DNA from: Collimonas sp. OK242
Lineage (GTDB): Bacteria > Pseudomonadota > Gammaproteobacteria > Burkholderiales > Burkholderiaceae_D
Assembly: GCF_900107095.1 (NCBI RefSeq)
Contig: NZ_FNOR01000011.1
Location: 1-64,000, forward strand
Direction: 5' to 3'
Length of the DNA stretch: 64,000 nt
Below, piece by piece: positions 35,947 to 44,450 of the stretch (positions within the stretch are counted from its first letter, which is position 1; the number at the start of each line of letters is the position of its first letter). The notes under the pieces were generated by a model. It was given only the letters and a program-made list of their open reading frames with translations, ran no database searches and had not been told where the DNA came from. The translations under genes were made by a program, and so were the position numbers.

Positions 35947-38493
35947 TCAAGGTTTGATCTGAGCCACAAGTTTCAACAGTCGCTGCAGCGTCGGTTCATC
36001 CATCAAGGCCGGCAAGTCGCAAATATACAACAGCTGCTGCTCGACATTTCTCGCTGAAGCGCCCGCCTTCAATGACGCTTGCAACACCTCAACCTGCAAT
36101 TGCAAACGTTCGCGCGAGAGCGCTGCAGGGCTCTCGATTCCTGCCAGGATTTCAGCCCGCAACAACTCCTGTTGTAGCGCCGGGCGCTGGTTTTCAAGAG
36201 TAGCCGCGTAGTTGCCGCTATTCTGCAACGCCCGTTCGAAACGCGCCGCGACGACTTTTTCAAATGCCGGGGCCAGCTTCGGCAATGCTTGCCAGCTACC
36301 GCGCCAATCCGATTCGGCCTGGCTTCCTGCAGAGCCTGCATCTGCGTGGACGATGCTTGCTTCAACTTGCTGGCACAAAATCAGTTTGTCGCGCAAGGCG
36401 TCGGCTTGCGCCTGCGCCGCCTGCTGCCGACTCTGGTCGAGCCGCGCTTGCAGCGCGCCGAGCGCGGCCTGGAAACGTGCGTCGATCTGCGCCTGAAGCG
36501 CACGCGGCACTGGTCCGCTGCGCGCCCACTCTTGCTGGGCTTGCTGCAGGATTTTCGGCAATTCCGGCTGCGGCCGGTCTAGCGCTGCTTCCAGCACCGC
36601 GCATTGCTCTTCGCGCAAATGCAGGTTGTCGCGGCGTTCCGCATCGGCGCTTGATGCGGCCTCCTTGCGTTGGGCAAAGATGGCGTCGCATGCACTGCGA
36701 AAACGCAGCCACAGTTCCTGCTCATCCTGCCGCGGCAAAGGCAGCGCCTTGGCTTGCTCTTGCCAGCGTTGTTGCAATTCTTTCACACGCTCAGCCGTAT
36801 CGCGCTGGTTGGCGGGCAACTGCGCCGCTTCGGCAATTAATTTTTCTCGGCGGGCGATTTCGATATCTTGTTGCTGCGCCAACGGCGCCAGCAAGGTTTC
36901 GATCGCGGTGGAAAAACTGTTATCGAGTGTCTTTTTCTCACTGCGATTGATCGGTCCCAGGTTCTTCCACGCCTGCTGCTTTTGCTGGCAATACTGGGCG
37001 ACGGCTTTCCAGTCCGGCGCAGCCTCCGCCGACAGCATCGCTTGCGCATGCTGCTGCACTTCATCGATCAAGGTGCGGGCATTGGCTTGATTGGCTTGGC
37101 GCTGTTCAGCCTGTTGCTGGAAGTGCGCGGCGACCGGCGCATAAGCGCTGGTGCAAGCCGCATCAAATCCCTCCCACAGGATTTTCGGCGCCGGTCCTGA
37201 ATTGCCATCCAAGGACTTCCAGCGCGCCCGCAGGCTGCCGATTTTCTTTGCCAGTTCGGCCGGCGCCAGCGCCTGCAGCGGCAATTCCTGCGCAGCCTTG
37301 GTCAATTCTTCACGCGAGACGTTGCCGCCCCAGCGCGCCCAGCCTTGCAAGCGGGTCAATTCGCCGCGTGCTTGCGCCAGACGGCTGCTTTGGCTCGCAT
37401 TCGGTTTGCGCAACTTGAAATCGATAGCGCGCAATATCTTGTCGAAATCCATCGCCACTTGCAATGCACCGTCTTCCAATGCCTTTTCAAGCCCATCCAA
37501 AGCTTCGGCAATTTGCGGGCCCTCGGCCGCTTCAGCCGGTGCTGCCGACGCATGAATCTTTTGCGGTTTGGCAGGCACTGCCGCATGTTGCTTCAACAAC
37601 GCCTGATAGCGTTGCTCCAAACCATCGTCAAGTAACGCCGCAGGCAATGTCGGCAGTGCCGACCAGCCGGCTTTTAGCGCATCCGGATTCAGCGTCTCTG
37701 TGGCCGCTTCCCAGTTTGCCAGCGCGTCGTTGCGCGCCTGCAGAGCCGATTGATGCTGTTGCAAAGTCGACAGCAGCTTGCGTAACGCCTGGGCTTCCTG
37801 TGCGAACTCTGGCGCCAGATGGCGCGGCAAGCTCAGCGCTTCCGCGTGAGCGGCGCAGACGGCCATTTGCGATTCCAATGCACCCAGCTCCTGTTCGAGC
37901 TGCGGAGCAACGGCCATCGTCGCTTTAGCCTGCGAATGCAGCGCGCGCGCACTGTTCAATGAAGCGATGGCGCTGCGTTGCAAGTCGGCCTGGGCCGTCA
38001 AGCGATCGGCAAGCACGGCACGCAGCTGCGTGAATTGTTGCAGTAATTCGGCGGGCACATCCTTGGCGTCCCAGCCGCGGTCCAGCTCCGCAACCTGATT
38101 CGGCATCAGCTGCGGCTCTTGCTGCAAGCGCTGCGCCTGCGCCACGGATGCGGCCGCCCTGTCGGCGATCAATTGCTGCTGACGCCCGCTGTCCAGCCTT
38201 CCCTGCACTAATTTGGCAACCCGCCTGTCGGTATTGCGGCAGGCCTGCAGCACTTGTTCCAAAGCTGCGCGCGACTGCACCTGCTGTGCCGCACACAAGC
38301 GGGCGTCGGCAAACGTCGATTGCAAAATGAACGCGACCGCGGCAGCTTCATCCGGCAAAGCCTGCGCCTGTTGCAGCGCTTGCTGCCGGGCCTGGCCGGA
38401 CGCTTGCCTGGCTTCGGCGCGCAATGCGTCCTGGGGAGCAACGACCGGTTGTGGCGCCTTGCGCTCAGCGCGCTTAAAGAGGAATCCGAACAT
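35947..38493 (-). CDS. Large DUF349-repeat protein
   Basis: An 848-residue cytoplasmic protein, extremely rich in Ala and Gln and mostly helical, probably a long coiled-coil rod. Several DUF349 repeats are visible: around WKSLDGNSGPAPKILWEGFD, AWKNLGPINRSEKKTLDNSF, RWQEQAKALPLPRQDEQELW and WARSGPVPRALQAQIDARF. The repeats share the pattern Trp-x(5)-Gly-Pro followed by a long helix. The family has no firmly assigned molecular function to my knowledge. No signal peptide. It has no operon partner close by: the next gene upstream on this strand ends 117 bases away. Confidence 0.85.
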   Translation of the reverse strand: MFGFLFKRAERKAPQPVVAPQDALRAEARQASGQARQQALQQAQALPDEAAAVAFILQSTFADARLCAAQQVQSRAALEQVLQACRNTDRRVAKLVQGRLDSGRQQQLIADRAAASVAQAQRLQQEPQLMPNQVAELDRGWDAKDVPAELLQQFTQLRAVLADRLTAQADLQRSAIASLNSARALHSQAKATMAVAPQLEQELGALESQMAVCAAHAEALSLPRHLAPEFAQEAQALRKLLSTLQQHQSALQARNDALANWEAATETLNPDALKAGWSALPTLPAALLDDGLEQRYQALLKQHAAVPAKPQKIHASAAPAEAAEGPQIAEALDGLEKALEDGALQVAMDFDKILRAIDFKLRKPNASQSSRLAQARGELTRLQGWARWGGNVSREELTKAAQELPLQALAPAELAKKIGSLRARWKSLDGNSGPAPKILWEGFDAACTSAYAPVAAHFQQQAEQRQANQANARTLIDEVQQHAQAMLSAEAAPDWKAVAQYCQQKQQAWKNLGPINRSEKKTLDNSFSTAIETLLAPLAQQQDIEIARREKLIAEAAQLPANQRDTAERVKELQQRWQEQAKALPLPRQDEQELWLRFRSACDAIFAQRKEAASSADAERRDNLHLREEQCAVLEAALDRPQPELPKILQQAQQEWARSGPVPRALQAQIDARFQAALGALQARLDQSRQQAAQAQADALRDKLILCQQVEASIVHADAGSAGSQAESDWRGSWQALPKLAPAFEKVVAARFERALQNSGNYAATLENQRPALQQELLRAEILAGIESPAALSRERLQLQVEVLQASLKAGASARNVEQQLLYICDLPALMDEPTLQRLLKLVAQIKP

Positions 38494-38609
38494 GTGATAT
38501 CAATCAGATGGAAGCAGATTGCCGTTAGTCGCTAGCGGCAAAAGCTTTGGTTAAGTAGGGAAATAAATAAGGGAAATAAGTAAAGATAGAAAATGGCTCA
38601 GCCCGGCAA

Positions 38610-39410
38610 CTAAGCCGGCCGGTACTCTGCCTTGAGCTGATCGAGGCCGGACAGCATTTTCTTGAATGCTGCTGCGCTCTGCACCGGTTCGCCCTTGACG
38701 CCGAGATCGATGTGGCGTCGGGTGTCGGCATCGCCGACATGCGGCAGGCTGAATACCTTAACCAAGGGGAATTCCGTCTCGATGGCTTCCATCAACGGTG
38801 TCAGCGTCGACTCCATGGCGCCGAACACCAGTACCGATTGCTCCAGCTGCGGATTCTGATGGAAGCGGTCTGCGTAATACGTATCCAGTACCCACTCGAA
38901 CATGGGCCAGGCCATCACCGGGAAACCCGGCGCAAAATAATGTGCGCCCGCGCCTTGGTGCAGCACTGAAAAACCGGGAATCTTGTTAAACGGGTTGGGA
39001 ATGATGGCGGCGCCCTGCGGAAACTCGCCCATCTTCAGCCTGTGCAGGTTATCAGGCGTGTCGTAGTCAGGTTCCGACCCGGCGTCGCGCGCGGTGTCGG
39101 CAATCCGTTCACGGATTTTCTCGCGCGCTTGCGGATGCAACACCAGCGGCACGCCAAGCGCCGCCGCCGCACACTGACGCGTGTGATCGTCTGGCGTGGC
39201 GCCGATGCCGCCGGTGCAAAACACGATGTCGTCGCTGGCGAATGTACGTTTCAGGGTCGCCGTAATGCGGGCCGGATCGTCGCCTATGCATTCTGCCCAG
39301 TCCAGGCTTAAACCGCGGGCGGCAAGCATTTCCAGTATTTTCGGAAAGTGTTTATCGACTCGCCTGCCTGACAGGATTTCGTCGCCGATGATGATAAGTC
39401 CGATTGCCAT
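38610..39410 (-). CDS. Molybdopterin-binding / CinA N-terminal-like protein
   Basis: A 266-residue protein with the MoCF-biosynthesis fold shared by MoaB, MogA and the N-terminal part of CinA. The start IGLIIIGDEILSGRRVDKH and the FCTGGIGATPDDHTRQ motif (core GGIGATPDDHT) are the fold's ligand-binding loops. The C-terminal amidohydrolase domain of CinA is absent. MFEWVLDTYY and the remaining C-terminal region match the competence-damage-like subgroup found in proteobacteria. Substrate is not known; nucleotide or pterin binding is inferred from the fold. Confidence 0.82.
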   Translation of the reverse strand: MAIGLIIIGDEILSGRRVDKHFPKILEMLAARGLSLDWAECIGDDPARITATLKRTFASDDIVFCTGGIGATPDDHTRQCAAAALGVPLVLHPQAREKIRERIADTARDAGSEPDYDTPDNLHRLKMGEFPQGAAIIPNPFNKIPGFSVLHQGAGAHYFAPGFPVMAWPMFEWVLDTYYADRFHQNPQLEQSVLVFGAMESTLTPLMEAIETEFPLVKVFSLPHVGDADTRRHIDLGVKGEPVQSAAAFKKMLSGLDQLKAEYRPA

Positions 39411-39542
39411 GGGGGATCGCCGTTTACTTGGAAATTAACTGAAGATGAGCAGAAATAGGTGGCAGAAAGATAATGAATCAGGGAATAGCGCTAAGGTATT
39501 CTATACAAATCTTAACTCCAAATCTTTACCGGCACAGCAAAC

Positions 39543-40412
39543 CTAATCCGGGGTATCCGACAATTGGTGTATCACCCGGCTGTCGTGGCGTTCAGCAATA
39601 ATGATGGCAGCCTGGCCAGCTGCCCGATATTTGGCCAGAGCCGCCAGGCAATAATACTCAAACCACAAACCGGTGAACACAAACACCAGAACGTAAAGCC
39701 AGATGGAGCCGGCTGCCAGCAAGGGGAAAATCACCAGCCACATGGCGCCGCCCAGCCACAGTATGGTTGGCGCCGCGCCCATGGCGCCGGCAATCACGCC
39801 GATCAGCAGCAGCGGCCAGCGATGGATCCGCAGCAGCGCCCGCATTTCTTCCTTGTCGGCATGCGCTGCCAAGGCTTCATAGGCGAACACCCGATACGTC
39901 AGCCAGCCCCACAGCACCAGCGGCACCAGGAAGGCGAACGGCGGAATCAGCCAGAGCGGCAAAGTCACCAGCCACAATACACAAAACAACAGGAACGCGG
40001 TAAACGAAGTCCAGACGCTGCCGAGCAGCGAGCCGCCCTTGCGCAGTTCCAGATCGGGGAAGTGACGGCGGCCGATGTGGCGCGCAGTTGCCGGCAAGGC
40101 AAACGCGCCGACGAACAGCAAGGCGGTCAGAATCATTAGCGGCAGCAGGGCCCACAACGCCAGCCACGGCACGATGACGGTCTTGAGTGCGCCCAGGCCG
40201 AGCCAGGCGGGAACGTAGTTGGCGATGCCCCAGCCATCGTTGCCGGCAAAATAATTCTTTTGCAGCCAGTCGATCATCGGTTGCAAACCCCACCACAGGG
40301 CCAGCCCCCAGATCAGCACCGACAACACAAATGGCAGGAAAGTCAGCATCAGCATGCGGTAATGCAGCTGCGACAATACAGCCCGGCCGAAGGCTACCAG
40401 TACCGGGCGCAT
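39543..40412 (-). CDS. EI24-domain membrane protein
   Basis: A 289-residue inner-membrane protein with about six hydrophobic segments in the EI24/CysZ-like fold. The motif WGLALWWGLQPMIDWL, LRKGGSLLGSVWTSFTAF and PLVLWGWLTYRVFAYEALAAHA (core WGWLTYRVFAYEAL) are typical of this family. CysZ members carry sulfate, but no such role is shown here. The start overlaps the stop of the desaturase-family gene by one base (TGATG), and this is the last gene of a four-gene operon. Confidence 0.82.
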   Translation of the reverse strand: MRPVLVAFGRAVLSQLHYRMLMLTFLPFVLSVLIWGLALWWGLQPMIDWLQKNYFAGNDGWGIANYVPAWLGLGALKTVIVPWLALWALLPLMILTALLFVGAFALPATARHIGRRHFPDLELRKGGSLLGSVWTSFTAFLLFCVLWLVTLPLWLIPPFAFLVPLVLWGWLTYRVFAYEALAAHADKEEMRALLRIHRWPLLLIGVIAGAMGAAPTILWLGGAMWLVIFPLLAAGSIWLYVLVFVFTGLWFEYYCLAALAKYRAAGQAAIIIAERHDSRVIHQLSDTPD

Positions 40413-41398
40413 CAGCGGGACGGCTTTCTGGCAAATTCAACCATGCGCTTCAGGCCCAGCCATTGCTGCGACCAGAACCCGCGGCCATAGTCGCGCGCCG
40501 GCCTGCTTGCCGTCGGCAACTGGTCGCGCACCCCGGTATGTTCGAAGGTCTTGCCGAAATAGGCGCTGCGAAACAAGACATCCCAGAATGCAAACAGCAC
40601 GCCGAAATTGTGGCCGCCCAATGTGCCTCGCCCTTTGCTTTCATGGCCGATGCCGATCGCGTGGTGCCAGCGATGGAAGCGCGGCGAGACGACAATGGCG
40701 TCGCCCAGGCGGCCAAAGTGAATTCGCACATTGGCGTGTTGCAGGCTTTGCAACATGCGGGTGACTGACACCAGCAGCACGTATTGCGCAGGCTCGACGC
40801 CGATCGCCAGCGCTACCAGGGCCAGCACGACGTCATGAATCAAACCGTCCAACAGGTGATTGCGATCGTCGCTCCACAGGTTCATGTTTTGCTGGCTGTG
40901 ATGCAAGCTGTGCAAGCCCCACAACCAGCCGACATTGTGCTGCGCGCGGTGATACCAGTATTCGCACAGATCGAGCACCAGCAGATACATCAGGAAGGTA
41001 ATCAAAGGCCGGTCGGTAACACCCGGCAACAGGTTTTCCAGGTTGAACGGATTGAGCCCCTGCAGGTGCAGCACCTCAGTGACTTTCGCCATCAGCGGAT
41101 CGACCAGGAAGAACACCAGCACCGAAAAAGCGCCGAGACGGTACAACACGGTATAAATGAAATCCGTCCGGCGTGCGCGGCGGTCGGTAAAGGCATGCAC
41201 CGGAATCGCTGCCTCCAGCGGCCGCAGGACAAGGAACAGGACAATCAACTCGCAGACGCCGATCAAGAACCATTCAGTGCCGTCGAAGGCGTCTTCCAGA
41301 TATTCGCTAAAACCTGCATGAAACATGAGCGGCTGCACCACGGCCTGGAACAGCCAGGCCTGGGCGCTTGCAAACCAGTCCATCAAGGTATTTGTCAT
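40412..41398 (-). CDS. Sterol desaturase / fatty acid hydroxylase family protein
   Basis: A 328-residue integral membrane di-iron oxygenase. Histidine clusters that bind the iron pair are WYHRAQHNV, LHSLHHSQQN and RFHRWHHA, plus an upstream His in the membrane core, as in the fatty acid hydroxylase superfamily. About four to five membrane segments surround them. It probably hydroxylates or desaturates a membrane lipid. Start and stop both overlap neighbours (ATGA and TGATG), so translation is coupled with the deacetylase upstream and EI24 protein downstream. Confidence 0.88.
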   Translation of the reverse strand: MTNTLMDWFASAQAWLFQAVVQPLMFHAGFSEYLEDAFDGTEWFLIGVCELIVLFLVLRPLEAAIPVHAFTDRRARRTDFIYTVLYRLGAFSVLVFFLVDPLMAKVTEVLHLQGLNPFNLENLLPGVTDRPLITFLMYLLVLDLCEYWYHRAQHNVGWLWGLHSLHHSQQNMNLWSDDRNHLLDGLIHDVVLALVALAIGVEPAQYVLLVSVTRMLQSLQHANVRIHFGRLGDAIVVSPRFHRWHHAIGIGHESKGRGTLGGHNFGVLFAFWDVLFRSAYFGKTFEHTGVRDQLPTASRPARDYGRGFWSQQWLGLKRMVEFARKPSR

Positions 41399-42258
41399 GA
41401 TGCTTTACGGGCCTTTCCAGCGGTAGTCTCGGCGACCGGCCCTTTCAAGTTGCCCTTGTAGGCCGGATGCTCGCGCAGCGTCGCAAAACAGAAACCCTTT
41501 TTCTCCAGGCCGCTGATCAAGGGTTCCAGCACCGCCGGCGCCCAAGGATCCTGGCGCGACCAGATTCCCAGATGCGCCATGACGATATCACCATCCTTGA
41601 GATTTTTCAGCATGCGCTCCAGCAACATCTGATTCGGCCATTTATCGCTGGGCAATTCGTCACCGGAGAAACCGGCTTCGGCCCATGCCACGTGCTGGTA
41701 GCCGCAGGCCTCCCCTGCCGCCAGCGTGTGCGGCGTCAGATGGCCGCCGGGAGTGCGCCAGAAACGGTCGATATGGGTACCGGTGAGGGTTTGGAAGCGC
41801 TGGTCGACGCGCTTGAGTTCGTCGCAATATTGTTGCGGCGTCCAGGCCAGCAGCTTGCCGCCATTGGCGCCGAACTGCGGCTTCACTTCGATCTTGCCAT
41901 CGGCCAGGTCGCGCTTGGCGTACACATGGTCGAAGGTATGGGTGCCGAAGGCATGGCCGTCAGCCACCAGCGATTTCCAGAACGGCGCCCAGGCCGGGTC
42001 CAGCGTGTAATCGCCATTCACGGTTTTCTCATTGGCCATGAAAAAAGTGGCCTTGATATGGTGCCGCCTCAGGGTCTGGGCGATGTACTCGGCTTGCGAC
42101 TGGCTGCCGGTATCGAAACTCAGGAACAGCGTGCCGCTGCTGCATGCCTTGGCCGGCTGAGCCAGTGACAGCGCGGCGGGCGCCAATGCTGCCAGCGCCA
42201 CGGCGGCTGCCAGTAAATTACGCTGCAAAGTAGGAAACATGCAGGGAAACATGCGCAT
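41395..42258 (-). CDS. Secreted polysaccharide deacetylase, FDTG variant
   Basis: A 287-residue NodB-fold protein with a signal peptide (hydrophobic LLAAAVALAALAPAALSLA, cleavage near LAQPA). Motif 1 is LSFDTGS instead of the usual TFDDG: the catalytic Asp is kept but the metal-binding Asp is Thr. Motif 2 is HTFDH with both histidines, and motif 3 is RTPGG. The change makes metal binding, and thus deacetylase activity, uncertain. The ATG at 42258 overlaps the propeller-protein stop (TGATG); a GTG one codon earlier and an ATG at 42252 are alternatives. Confidence 0.85.
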   Translation of the reverse strand: MRMFPCMFPTLQRNLLAAAVALAALAPAALSLAQPAKACSSGTLFLSFDTGSQSQAEYIAQTLRRHHIKATFFMANEKTVNGDYTLDPAWAPFWKSLVADGHAFGTHTFDHVYAKRDLADGKIEVKPQFGANGGKLLAWTPQQYCDELKRVDQRFQTLTGTHIDRFWRTPGGHLTPHTLAAGEACGYQHVAWAEAGFSGDELPSDKWPNQMLLERMLKNLKDGDIVMAHLGIWSRQDPWAPAVLEPLISGLEKKGFCFATLREHPAYKGNLKGPVAETTAGKARKAS

Positions 42259-43328
42259 CACACTTCAGACGCGCGGTTATGAAAATAGATGCCGTGCGGC
42301 GAGCGCCCCACCGGAATCGACTTGATCACTTTACGGCTTGCCAGATCGACCACCGAAACTTTCTTCAGCCAGCGCTGGGTGACCCACATGGTCTTGCCGT
42401 CTGCTGTCACTTCCATGCAATCCGGCCCGCCGGGAACGGCGATGCTGCCGACGCTTTCCAGCGTGTTCAGATCGAGCACATTGATGGTGCCGGCGACCCG
42501 GTTGGAGACGAACAGATGGCGATTGTCGCCTTGTGGACGGAAATTATGGGCGCCGTCGCCGGTCTTGATTTTCTTGACGATCTTCCGGGTGCGCCAGTCG
42601 ATCACGGCGACGTAGTCGCTGCCCATCACGCCCACCAGCAGATACTTGTTATCCGGGGTCATGTACACGCCGGCCGGCTGTTTACCGACGGGCATGGTCC
42701 ACTTCACTTTTTGCGTTGCCAGATCGACTGCGGCCAGTTCGTCGCTGCCTTGCAGGCTGATGAAAGCCACTGAACTGTCGGCGGTGAATGCCATATGGCT
42801 AGGCATGGCCGGCAGCGGCAGGCGCTTAGCCAGCTTCAGACTCTTGCCGTCGTAGCCATAGATATCGATACGATCAAGGCGCAGGCCGTTGGCGATAAAC
42901 CATTTCTGATTGGGCGAAAAGCCGATTTGGTAAGGATCGACAATATCCTTCACCTGGTTCTGGATCTGCCCGCTTTTGGGGTCCAGGAACAACAGCGAGT
43001 TGCCGGTGGCGGCAGCCACGATCAGCGATTTATTGTCTGGCGTCGGCATCAGGTGATGCGGCTCCTTGCCGACTGGAAATGTACCGATTTCCTTATAAGT
43101 TGTCTGGTCCAGCAAAGTAATGGTGGCGTCGCGCGAATTCAGCACGACCACGGTATTGCTGTTCGCTGTAGCAGGAAGAACAGGCGTTGCGGCGGCAGGT
43201 GCTGCCGCGAAAGTGGACAGTGCAGTCAACAAGCCGCAAACGGCTACAACAGAACGACGAACAAAAACAGACGTAACAACGAACATAAGGAAACTTTGAA
43301 AAGCAAAAACGGCTATTTTACCGTGCAT
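42258..43328 (-). CDS. Exported YncE-like beta-propeller protein
   Basis: Up to 356 residues with seven YVTN-type blades such as GTFPVGKEPHHLMPTPDNK, WTMPVGKQPAGVYMTPDNKY (core PAGVYMTPDNKYLLVG) and SIPVGRSPHGIYF. An N-terminal signal sequence ends near APAAA. Family members are periplasmic or surface-binding propellers of unknown ligand; related folds include cytochrome cd1 and PQQ enzymes, but their cofactor residues are not evident. The start may be the ATG at 43328 (AGG upstream) or the one at 43286, which begins the signal peptide more directly. First gene of the four-gene envelope operon. Confidence 0.82.
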   Translation of the reverse strand: MHGKIAVFAFQSFLMFVVTSVFVRRSVVAVCGLLTALSTFAAAPAAATPVLPATANSNTVVVLNSRDATITLLDQTTYKEIGTFPVGKEPHHLMPTPDNKSLIVAAATGNSLLFLDPKSGQIQNQVKDIVDPYQIGFSPNQKWFIANGLRLDRIDIYGYDGKSLKLAKRLPLPAMPSHMAFTADSSVAFISLQGSDELAAVDLATQKVKWTMPVGKQPAGVYMTPDNKYLLVGVMGSDYVAVIDWRTRKIVKKIKTGDGAHNFRPQGDNRHLFVSNRVAGTINVLDLNTLESVGSIAVPGGPDCMEVTADGKTMWVTQRWLKKVSVVDLASRKVIKSIPVGRSPHGIYFHNRASEV

Positions 43329-43508
43329 GAATGCTGCCTATAGATTTAAATGACTTATGCCGGCGTGCCGAGGCAGTGCACTAGATTGCCTCGCGGCATG
43401 GGTTGCCGGCTGAATTTTGGTTTACACTGCACTACCTAGCAGGGCGGCTGGCTCGAGCAAGAACTCTTGCGCTGCCTGGCAATTATTGACCACTTTAAAA
43501 GGATTCCC

Positions 43509-43865
43509 ATGTCGACCACCACTACCGTTTCCGGCCTGCAGTATGAAGATGTCACCGTCGGCCAAGGCGCTGAAGCCAAAGCAGGCGATCATGTGACCGT
43601 GCATTACACCGGCTGGCTGCAAAATCCGGACGGCAGCGCCGGCAAGAAATTCGACTCCAGCAAGGATCGCAGCGACCCGTTCGAATTCCCGCTGGGCGCC
43701 GGCCATGTCATCAAAGGTTGGGACGAAGGCGTGCAAGGCATGAAAATCGGCGGCGTGCGCACGCTGATCATTCCGGCAGCGCTGGGTTATGGCCCGCGCG
43801 GCGCCGGTGGCGTGATTCCACCAAACGCTACCCTGATTTTTGAAGTTGAACTGCTGGGCGTATAA
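43509..43865 (+). CDS. FKBP-type peptidyl-prolyl cis-trans isomerase
   Basis: A 118-residue single-domain FKBP that speeds proline isomerisation in protein folding. KAGDHVTVHYTGWL, FDSSKDRSDPFEFPLGAGHVI (core FDSSKDR) and the binding-site segment VIKGWDEGVQGM are all conserved, followed by LGYGPRGAGGVIPPNATLIFEVELL. No signal peptide, so it is cytoplasmic. The ATG at 43509 has AAAGGA seven bases upstream. Confidence 0.93.
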   Translation: MSTTTTVSGLQYEDVTVGQGAEAKAGDHVTVHYTGWLQNPDGSAGKKFDSSKDRSDPFEFPLGAGHVIKGWDEGVQGMKIGGVRTLIIPAALGYGPRGAGGVIPPNATLIFEVELLGV

Positions 43866-43899
43866 GCTCGCCGCGCCCGGCAATGGCAATGGCCGTCCA

Positions 43900-44121
43900 A
43901 TGAAAAATTTCAGTTTGCCTGATACCGTCCTGAATAGCCGCTGCATCGCCTCATTGCTGGTGGCGTTGCCGCTGTTGGCCGGCTGCACCGTCGTCAGCGT
44001 CACCACTAGCGTGGTCGGCGCCGGCGTCAGCGTCGGCAGCGCCGCCGTCAGCGTTGCCTCTACCGTGGTGGAAGGCACCGTGAAAGCGGGTTCCGCGGTG
44101 GTGGGCGCTGTTGCCGATTGA
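43900..44121 (+). CDS. Small glycine/valine-rich lipoprotein
   Basis: A 73-residue predicted lipoprotein. The lipobox LLAGC places the modified cysteine at about residue 29. The mature part (about 45 residues) is made almost only of Val, Ser, Ala, Gly and Thr, with a pattern like VVSVTTSVVGAGVSVGSAAV that may insert in or pack against a membrane. Function unknown. The ATG at 43900 is chosen because it begins the signal sequence. It lies 34 bases after the FKBP gene and 34 bases before the acyl-CoA-binding protein gene, on the same strand. Confidence 0.72.
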   Translation: MKNFSLPDTVLNSRCIASLLVALPLLAGCTVVSVTTSVVGAGVSVGSAAVSVASTVVEGTVKAGSAVVGAVAD

Positions 44122-44155
44122 TTCGATTTTCTCCCTCTATCCTTACGAGACTCTA

Positions 44156-44410
44156 ATGACCCTCCAAGCCCAGTTCGAACAAGCCCAGGCCGACTCAAAG
44201 ACATTGAGCGAGCGCCCTGACAACATGACCATGTTGAAAATGTATTCGCTGTTTAAACAAGGCAGCAGCGGCGACGTCCAGGGCGAGCGCCCCGGCATGA
44301 CGGATTTTGTCGGCCGCGCCAAATGGGATGCGTGGAATGAGCTGAAAGGCAAAAGCCAGGCCGAAGCCCAACAGCAATATATCGATCTGGTCGAAGGCCT
44401 GAAAGACTAA
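44156..44410 (+). CDS. Acyl-CoA-binding protein
   Basis: An 84-residue four-helix protein that binds long-chain acyl-CoA in the cytoplasm. The signature is complete: MLKMYSLFKQGSSGDVQGERP (core YSLFKQGSSGDV) followed by GRAKWDAWNELKG and EAQQQYIDLVE. Family members are common in eukaryotes and sporadic in bacteria, with Burkholderiales a frequent exception. The ATG at 44156 gives the family length; upstream codons overlap the lipoprotein gene. Confidence 0.92.
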   Translation: MTLQAQFEQAQADSKTLSERPDNMTMLKMYSLFKQGSSGDVQGERPGMTDFVGRAKWDAWNELKGKSQAEAQQQYIDLVEGLKD

Positions 44411-44419
44411 AGAAGCGTT

Positions 44420-44448
44420 GTAGGGTGGGCACATCGTGCCCACCCTAC
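44420..44448. terminator. Perfect REP-like hairpin between convergent genes
   Basis: GTAGGGTGGGCAC (44420-44432) and GTGCCCACCCTAC (44436-44448) are perfect complements with a three-base loop. There is no T tract, so it is more likely a repeat element with a transcript-end role than a classical terminator. The GTAGGGTGGGCA core also forms the element at 29821-29911. Confidence 0.6.
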
Positions 44449-44450
44449 GG

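Noticed and set aside
43369-43393. CGAGGCA/TGCCTCG stem upstream of the FKBP gene
   Set aside because: Short stem with an 11-base loop and no clear role; could occur by chance.
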